Of a stretch of DNA of 9,612 bases, positions 5,653 to 9,612 are shown piece after piece. Source of the stretch: Actinomycetota bacterium (GTDB lineage Bacteria; Actinomycetota; Actinomycetes; Nanopelagicales; Nanopelagicaceae); NCBI GenBank assembly GCA_009699165.1, contig WLOR01000053.1, forward strand, positions 1 through 9,612. Direction: 5' to 3'. How positions within the stretch are numbered: position 1 is the first letter of the stretch; each line of letters opens with the position of its first letter. The position numbers and the translations under genes were made by a program. Below the pieces are notes generated by a model, which ran no database searches, was not told where the DNA came from, and saw only the letters and a program-made list of their open reading frames with translations.

Positions 5653-6846
5653 ATGAAATTGCATCGTATAGGAGTGGGACTCCTAGCGCTTTCAATGGCA
5701 TTTATTGGATCGATCGCACCAGCACAGGCTTCTGGCGCAATAACAGTCTGGGTTAATTCTGGCGAAGAGGCAGCTTATAAAGCTGCATCAGCTGATTGGG
5801 CTGCAAAGAATCATGTCACTGTCAATATTGTCGCCAAGTGCGGACTTGGAGATTGCGGACTTAGTAAACTCGGTCCAGCTGGCGTAGGTCCTGATTTATT
5901 CACTGCATCTCATGACAACACGGGATCGCTCGTTAAGTCTGGCGTTGTAACTTCGTTGACATCGACTATCAATCAGAAGGCTTATCCAGCAGCAGTTCTC
6001 CAAGGCGTAAGTTTTGGATACCAGCAATGGGGTGTTCCGATCTCAGTTAGCAATATTGCACTTGCTACTAACCTCAGTTTGGTGCCAGCCGGTGCTCCTC
6101 AAAGTTGGAAAGAACTTGAAGGCACTGCCACATCGCTTATCAAATCTGGAGACGCATCAGTTGGAATCGTTACTCACCTTGATGGTTACTTCTTGCAACC
6201 ATTCTTTGATTCAATTGGTGGATATGTCTTCTCAAACAAAAATGGAGTTTATACAAGCACTAAGCAAATCGGACTCTATTCAAAAACTCTAGCCAAGAAC
6301 GCCGATTTAATGGATAAGTGGTTGGATGAGAAGTTGTTTGATAAATCAAATACTTACGATGGTTCAGCATTCACTAATGGAAAAGCACCATATGCACTAG
6401 TTGGCCCTTGGTCAATTGCTGGTCTAGATAAAGCGGGCATGAAATATGAAATTTCAGGTATTCCATCTATCAATGGTGGCACTGCCCGTGCCTTTAGCGG
6501 CGTGACTGCTGTCTACATGAATCGCTTCTCAAAGAACCGTTTCTTGGCTAAGCAATATCTGAGTGAAGTTGTTCAGTCAACAGCTTTCAGTAAGGCAATT
6601 AGCCAGGCTAACAATAGTTATCCTGCAAATCTCGAAGCTGCAGCGCAGATTGATAAAAACAGTGTTGAGGCTAAATTTGGTGCCTATGGTGCTGTCTGTA
6701 TTCCAATGCCAAACGTTGCCGAAATGGGCAAGGTATGGACATACTGGAATAATGCATTTGCGGACTGGGGCACTGGAAAATCTACATTCGGTGCAGCCAT
6801 GAAAGCAGCTGCAAAGGATCTAAATACAGCTCTCGGAAATAACTAA
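5653..6846 (+). CDS. malE: Maltose/maltodextrin ABC transporter substrate-binding protein
   Basis: Extracytoplasmic sugar-binding protein of 397 residues, almost the length of E. coli MalE (396). The signal peptide has MKLHR, a hydrophobic core (6-22) and a signal peptidase I site after PAQA (cleavage after residue 26). There is no lipobox cysteine, unlike most binding proteins of Gram-positive bacteria. The mature part starts with AITVWVNSGEE, matching the first strand of MBP. Aromatic residues that stack on maltose in MBP have counterparts: Tyr179 in DGYFLQP, Trp253 in GPWSI and Trp365 in TYWNNA. MBP's Trp62 is replaced (SHDN in place of WAHDR). Cys63 and Cys68 flank a short Gly/Asp loop that could form a disulfide; a third Cys is at 349. 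First gene of the malEFG operon, downstream of promoter and operator, and followed by a strong hairpin. Maltodextrin as ligand is well supported by similarity plus the GH13 gene; its exact chain length is not. Confidence 0.92.
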   Translation: MKLHRIGVGLLALSMAFIGSIAPAQASGAITVWVNSGEEAAYKAASADWAAKNHVTVNIVAKCGLGDCGLSKLGPAGVGPDLFTASHDNTGSLVKSGVVTSLTSTINQKAYPAAVLQGVSFGYQQWGVPISVSNIALATNLSLVPAGAPQSWKELEGTATSLIKSGDASVGIVTHLDGYFLQPFFDSIGGYVFSNKNGVYTSTKQIGLYSKTLAKNADLMDKWLDEKLFDKSNTYDGSAFTNGKAPYALVGPWSIAGLDKAGMKYEISGIPSINGGTARAFSGVTAVYMNRFSKNRFLAKQYLSEVVQSTAFSKAISQANNSYPANLEAAAQIDKNSVEAKFGAYGAVCIPMPNVAEMGKVWTYWNNAFADWGTGKSTFGAAMKAAAKDLNTALGNN

Positions 6847-6857
6847 GTAGGCAATAG

Positions 6858-6902
6858 AAGGGATCCTGGCGCTCGGGGGAAATGTGCGCGCCAGGATCCC
6901 TT
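6858..6902 (+). terminator. Strong intercistronic hairpin between malE and malF
   Basis: Perfect 15-bp inverted repeat: left arm 6858-6872 (AAGGGATCCTGGCGC), right arm 6888-6902, with a 15-nt loop. It starts 11 nt after the malE stop. Only TTT follows before a C, so termination should be partial. In binding-protein transport operons such hairpins reduce read-through into the permease genes and protect the 3' end of the binding-protein mRNA; this role is inferred here from position. Confidence 0.8.
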
Positions 6903-6941
6903 TCTGCATTAATGAATAGTCATCTAGATCAACGCCTGAGT

Positions 6942-6945
6942 GGAG
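6942..6945 (+). promoter_or_regulatory. Weak ribosome binding site of malF
   Basis: GGAG lies 12 nt before ATG 6958, further than optimal; the nearer AAAAG is a poor match. Translation of malF is therefore probably weaker than that of malE, in line with the hairpin upstream. Confidence 0.45.
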
Positions 6946-6957
6946 TATTAGCAAAAG

Positions 6958-8493
6958 ATGAGAATCCGTGAGTTTGTCGCTCATAAGAGTAAGTTCATTC
7001 TCTCTTATTCATTTGTTTTGCTTCTGCTTATTATGGGTGCACGTCTGTTACAAGATAGATCGTGGTTCCTCGGCATATTTGCCTTCATTTCAGCGATTCT
7101 AATTTTTTATGTCTACTGCATTGCTAGGAAAGTACCTCTTAAATACTTATTACCCGGAGTCCTGCTTCTTATTTTCTTTCAGATTTATCCCGCGGTTTAT
7201 TCTGGGTATGTTGCCTTTACAAATGATTCCAATGGTCATCAACTTTCGAAGACACAGGCAGTAAACGCAATAATCGATGACTCACTTATTCCGGTAGATG
7301 GAATAGAACCAATTTCATATGTTGTTGCCAAAGTCGAAGCGACAAAAAGTTTAGTTGTTATCTTTCAATATCCAGCAGGGACATATTGGGCGGGAAATAG
7401 CCAATTACTTCGGCGGCTCAAACTTTCCCAACTAGAGCGTGAACCCGACGGGCGTGTTAAGCAAGCTTCTGGCTACGTGGTTTTTAATAGTGAGCAAAGC
7501 GCGGCATACGCAAATGAATTGCAGAATATCCGCATAAAAATTGATGATTCAACATCGCTGCAGCCTGTTGACATAGATTTAATGGAGGCTTTCCAGCCGA
7601 GTTTTAAATACTCAGAAATTGGCGACATATTAACTGATCTGAACTCTGGGCAGGTTTATTCGCCCAACGACAATGGTCAAATGGTCAGCGCTTCAGGAGA
7701 AGTTTTGTATCCTGGATGGAAAGTAAATGTTGGGTGGAGAAACTTTTCCTCAATCATTAGCGATGAGGAGGTTAAGAGACCTCTCTTGGCCGTCTTGTTA
7801 TGGACCTTCGTCAATGCATTTTTGGTCGTGGTTTTAAGTTTTCTCATGGGGCTTTCACTTGCCCTTGTTTTTAACTTTCAGCACCTTCGATCGAGACGGT
7901 TTTATCGAACAATTTTTATTATGCCGATGGCAATTCCCAGCGTACTTTCGGTACTTGTTTGGGCCGGACTCTTTGGGACTGAGACAGGGGTTATTGACCG
8001 GCTATTTCACATTTCTACCCCATGGCTAACGGATAACTTATGGGCAAGGGTCGCCGTTCTAATAGTTGAACTGTGGTTGGCATTTCCGTATATGTTTTTG
8101 ATTTGCACCGGTGCTATTCAAGCTATTCCCAATGAGATTCTTGAAGCGGCAGAAATTGATGGAGCATCCCCATTAAAATCCTTCCGACTAATAAAGCTGC
8201 CTCTAGTCATGCGTACCATCGCGCCACTTCTTGTCTCCTCTGGAGCAATGGCTTTGAATAACTTTGGTGCGATTTATCTGCTAACAGGTGGCGGACCAGT
8301 ATTTTCAAATTCAAACGGCAATGCCGGTGCGACCGATATTTTGATTTCCTACACGTATAAGTTGGCTTTTAACTCGCAAGAGGGTAATAACTATGGTTTA
8401 GCAAGTGCTTTATCAATTCTTAACTTCATCCTAGTTGGTGCGATTTCTGTATATGGGCTACGGAAGATGAAAACTATGGAAGGGGTGAATTAA
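6958..8493 (+). CDS. malF: Maltose/maltodextrin ABC transporter permease MalF, long type with P2 loop
   Basis: Inner-membrane permease of 511 residues, near E. coli MalF (514). Membrane segments lie at about 14-31, 36-56 and 63-87, then a large extracytoplasmic domain at 88-272, and further segments from about 276-305, 316-340, 362-390 and beyond to the C-terminus, fitting the eight-pass MalF layout. The big loop corresponds to the P2 loop that touches the binding protein in E. coli: FTNDSNGHQL at its start and GWKVNVGWRNF at its end match recalled E. coli sequence. The EAA motif that docks the ATPase is EAAEIDGASPLKSF (from Glu396; Gly402 is the invariant glycine). TDILISYTYKLAF near the C-terminus also matches MalF. 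It lies 111 nt after malE behind a hairpin, and its stop codon abuts the malG start. Confidence 0.94.
   Translation: MRIREFVAHKSKFILSYSFVLLLLIMGARLLQDRSWFLGIFAFISAILIFYVYCIARKVPLKYLLPGVLLLIFFQIYPAVYSGYVAFTNDSNGHQLSKTQAVNAIIDDSLIPVDGIEPISYVVAKVEATKSLVVIFQYPAGTYWAGNSQLLRRLKLSQLEREPDGRVKQASGYVVFNSEQSAAYANELQNIRIKIDDSTSLQPVDIDLMEAFQPSFKYSEIGDILTDLNSGQVYSPNDNGQMVSASGEVLYPGWKVNVGWRNFSSIISDEEVKRPLLAVLLWTFVNAFLVVVLSFLMGLSLALVFNFQHLRSRRFYRTIFIMPMAIPSVLSVLVWAGLFGTETGVIDRLFHISTPWLTDNLWARVAVLIVELWLAFPYMFLICTGAIQAIPNEILEAAEIDGASPLKSFRLIKLPLVMRTIAPLLVSSGAMALNNFGAIYLLTGGGPVFSNSNGNAGATDILISYTYKLAFNSQEGNNYGLASALSILNFILVGAISVYGLRKMKTMEGVN
8478..8485 (+). promoter_or_regulatory. Ribosome binding site supporting the TTG start of malG
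   Basis: GGAAGGGG ends 8 nt before TTG 8494, inside the last codons of malF. No ATG or GTG in the malG frame lies close by, so this site decides for the TTG. Confidence 0.65.
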
Positions 8494-9381
8494 TTGAGTC
8501 AGCAGAAGTTTATAGATTCCAAACGAGTAAAGTTTTGGATCAAAAAGATTCTTTGGCGTCACATCATCGGCGCCTTTGTTGTTTCATTTTCACTCTTTCC
8601 TCTTGTTTGGATGGCATCTGCTGCCTTTGATGTGACTGGACAACTAAGTACCCAGCAGTTAATTCCTCTACATCACGGTTTAGATAACTTTGTTCAACTA
8701 TTCTCGAATAAGGAAAAGCCATTTCTTACTTGGGCAAGAAACTCATTAATTATCGCTTTTTCAGCGGCGGCTCTGCAGACTGCCATTGGTGCACTTGCTG
8801 CATATTCACTAAGCCGACATAGGTTTAAGGGAAGAAAGCTGACTCTTACAACAATAATCATCGTCCAAATGTTTCCACAGTTACTGGCTGCCACAACGCT
8901 ATTTCTCATCGTTAACAGTCTAGGGAACACGTTTCCATTGTTAGGCCTAGGGCATCAGCTACCTTTGATTCTTCTCTTTGGGGGCACGGCGCTGGGCGTT
9001 AATACATGGATGCTCAAAGGTTTCTTTGACACGATTCCAAGTGAAATTGATGAAGCTGCAACAATTGACGGAGCAAGTCATTTGATGATTTTCACGAAGA
9101 TTATTATTCCATTAGCAGTTCCAGTATTTGTCGTGATATCGCTGCTCTCAGTTATTGGAATTTTGAACGAGTACCTAATTACTTCGGTAATCCTTGGCCT
9201 AGATGGAAAGAATATGACGGTTGCAGTCGGTCTTCAGCAGTTTATTTACGGTCAGTATGGCAAAAATTGGGGGCCTTTTGCCGCCGGCGCATTATTGGCA
9301 ACTGTCCCTGTCCTGACACTGTTCATTTTCTTACAGAAGTATTTAGTCTCTGGGCTCGTAAGTGGCTCTACGAAAGGATGA
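8494..9381 (+). CDS. malG: Maltose/maltodextrin ABC transporter permease MalG
   Basis: Inner-membrane permease of 295 residues (E. coli MalG has 296) that forms the translocation pore with MalF. Six membrane segments are visible, at roughly 24-45, 84-105, 117-141, 153-176, 204-226 and 259-282. The EAA loop reads EAATIDGASHLMIF from Glu187, with invariant Gly193, and docks the ATPase. VAVGLQQF (244-250) and the C-terminal SGLVSGSTKG match the corresponding MalG sequences, where the C-terminal tail reaches into the ATPase dimer. The start is a TTG directly after the malF stop, supported by a good Shine-Dalgarno; this implies translational coupling and equal MalF:MalG output. The next ATG in frame would delete the first membrane segment. 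The operon continues with an esterase-like gene 7 nt downstream. Confidence 0.94.
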   Translation: MSQQKFIDSKRVKFWIKKILWRHIIGAFVVSFSLFPLVWMASAAFDVTGQLSTQQLIPLHHGLDNFVQLFSNKEKPFLTWARNSLIIAFSAAALQTAIGALAAYSLSRHRFKGRKLTLTTIIIVQMFPQLLAATTLFLIVNSLGNTFPLLGLGHQLPLILLFGGTALGVNTWMLKGFFDTIPSEIDEAATIDGASHLMIFTKIIIPLAVPVFVVISLLSVIGILNEYLITSVILGLDGKNMTVAVGLQQFIYGQYGKNWGPFAAGALLATVPVLTLFIFLQKYLVSGLVSGSTKG

Positions 9382-9388
9382 GTGGGCA

Positions 9389-9612
9389 ATGATTGATCTT
9401 GAAGAGTTTCAAGTGCGAGGCTTACCTGGAAACGTTTATAAAGTGCGTTTTGGTACACGAACTGTTGATTACTGGGCACCAAAGAATCCAGGTGAGCACA
9501 TCCTCGTTGCACACGATGGGCAAAATGTCCTTGATAAACGAAACATCGGAATTAATCCGCATCAAAGGGCAACGTGGGAGCTTGCTCAGTCAGCCATACG
9601 AATTGCTGATAA
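9389..9612 (+). CDS. Esterase-like alpha/beta hydrolase, N-terminal part, cut by window end
   Basis: Open frame from ATG 9389 that runs through the window end without a stop; 74 codons are visible. After a short N-terminal beta part (NVYKVRFGTRTVDYWAP) comes ILVAHDGQNVLDKRN (38-52), which matches the HDGQN block of the putative esterase family (esterase D / enterochelin-esterase-like), and TWEL, which aligns with the conserved Trp region that follows. The nucleophile serine (GxSxG) and the other catalytic residues would lie beyond the window. It begins 7 nt after the malG stop and should be read from the malEFG promoter. A role on sugar esters or in handling acylated maltodextrins would be speculation. 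The Shine-Dalgarno is weak (GTGGG), and translation may depend on coupling to malG. Confidence 0.75.
   Translation, partial: MIDLEEFQVRGLPGNVYKVRFGTRTVDYWAPKNPGEHILVAHDGQNVLDKRNIGINPHQRATWELAQSAIRIAD

Noticed and set aside
6014..6802. Plus-strand open frames in another frame within malE
   Set aside because: malE is intact across this region and the alternative frames give low-complexity, family-less peptides.
8378..8493. Possible separate small gene or mobile fragment at the malF-malG junction
   Set aside because: The region continues the C-terminal membrane segment of malF in frame, and malG starts immediately after the stop; no repeats or transposase remnants are seen.

Overview
The window is a moderately AT-rich bacterial chromosome segment, dense with genes and without RNA genes, insertion sequences, CRISPR arrays or phage genes. 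The small conserved protein at 348-668, a DUF805 protein, a LacI regulator with the STVSYVL helix type, and several genes that look leaderless all suggest a low-GC actinobacterium, such as a planktonic freshwater or marine lineage. This taxonomic reading is inference; no rRNA or other marker gene is present.

Left part (1-2709, all + strand): five small, mostly unrelated housekeeping or accessory genes. They are a muconolactone-isomerase-like protein, a small actinobacterial-type conserved protein, an NAD(P)-dependent epimerase/reductase of the dihydroflavonol-reductase type, a DUF805 membrane protein, and a DinB-like four-helix-bundle protein. Three of them (348, 1899, 2254) lack a Shine-Dalgarno sequence and have a TANNNT hexamer ending exactly 6 nt before the ATG, the geometry of leaderless transcripts.

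Right part (2711-9612): a complete-looking maltose/maltodextrin locus in two divergent arms. The minus arm carries a LacI-family repressor followed 2 nt later by a cytoplasmic GH13 neopullulanase/cyclomaltodextrinase-type enzyme. The plus arm carries malE (binding protein), malF and malG (permease) and the start of an esterase-like gene cut by the window end. Between the arms lies a perfect 20-bp palindrome with a central CG (5611-5630), placed at the expected transcription start of malE. It is the obvious candidate operator for the LacI protein and may control both arms. A strong 15-bp hairpin (6858-6902) separates malE from malF and probably sets a high binding-protein to permease ratio. No transporter ATPase (MalK/MsiK) is present.

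Working model: extracellular maltodextrin is captured by MalE, imported by MalFG with an ATPase encoded elsewhere, and hydrolysed in the cytoplasm by the GH13 enzyme. The LacI protein represses the locus when sugar is absent. The transporter is strikingly like the E. coli one: full-length MalF with the large extracytoplasmic P2 loop, and a MalE with a plain secretory signal instead of a lipoprotein signal. Apart from these points the window is ordinary; I see no sign of an unknown defence or mobile system.
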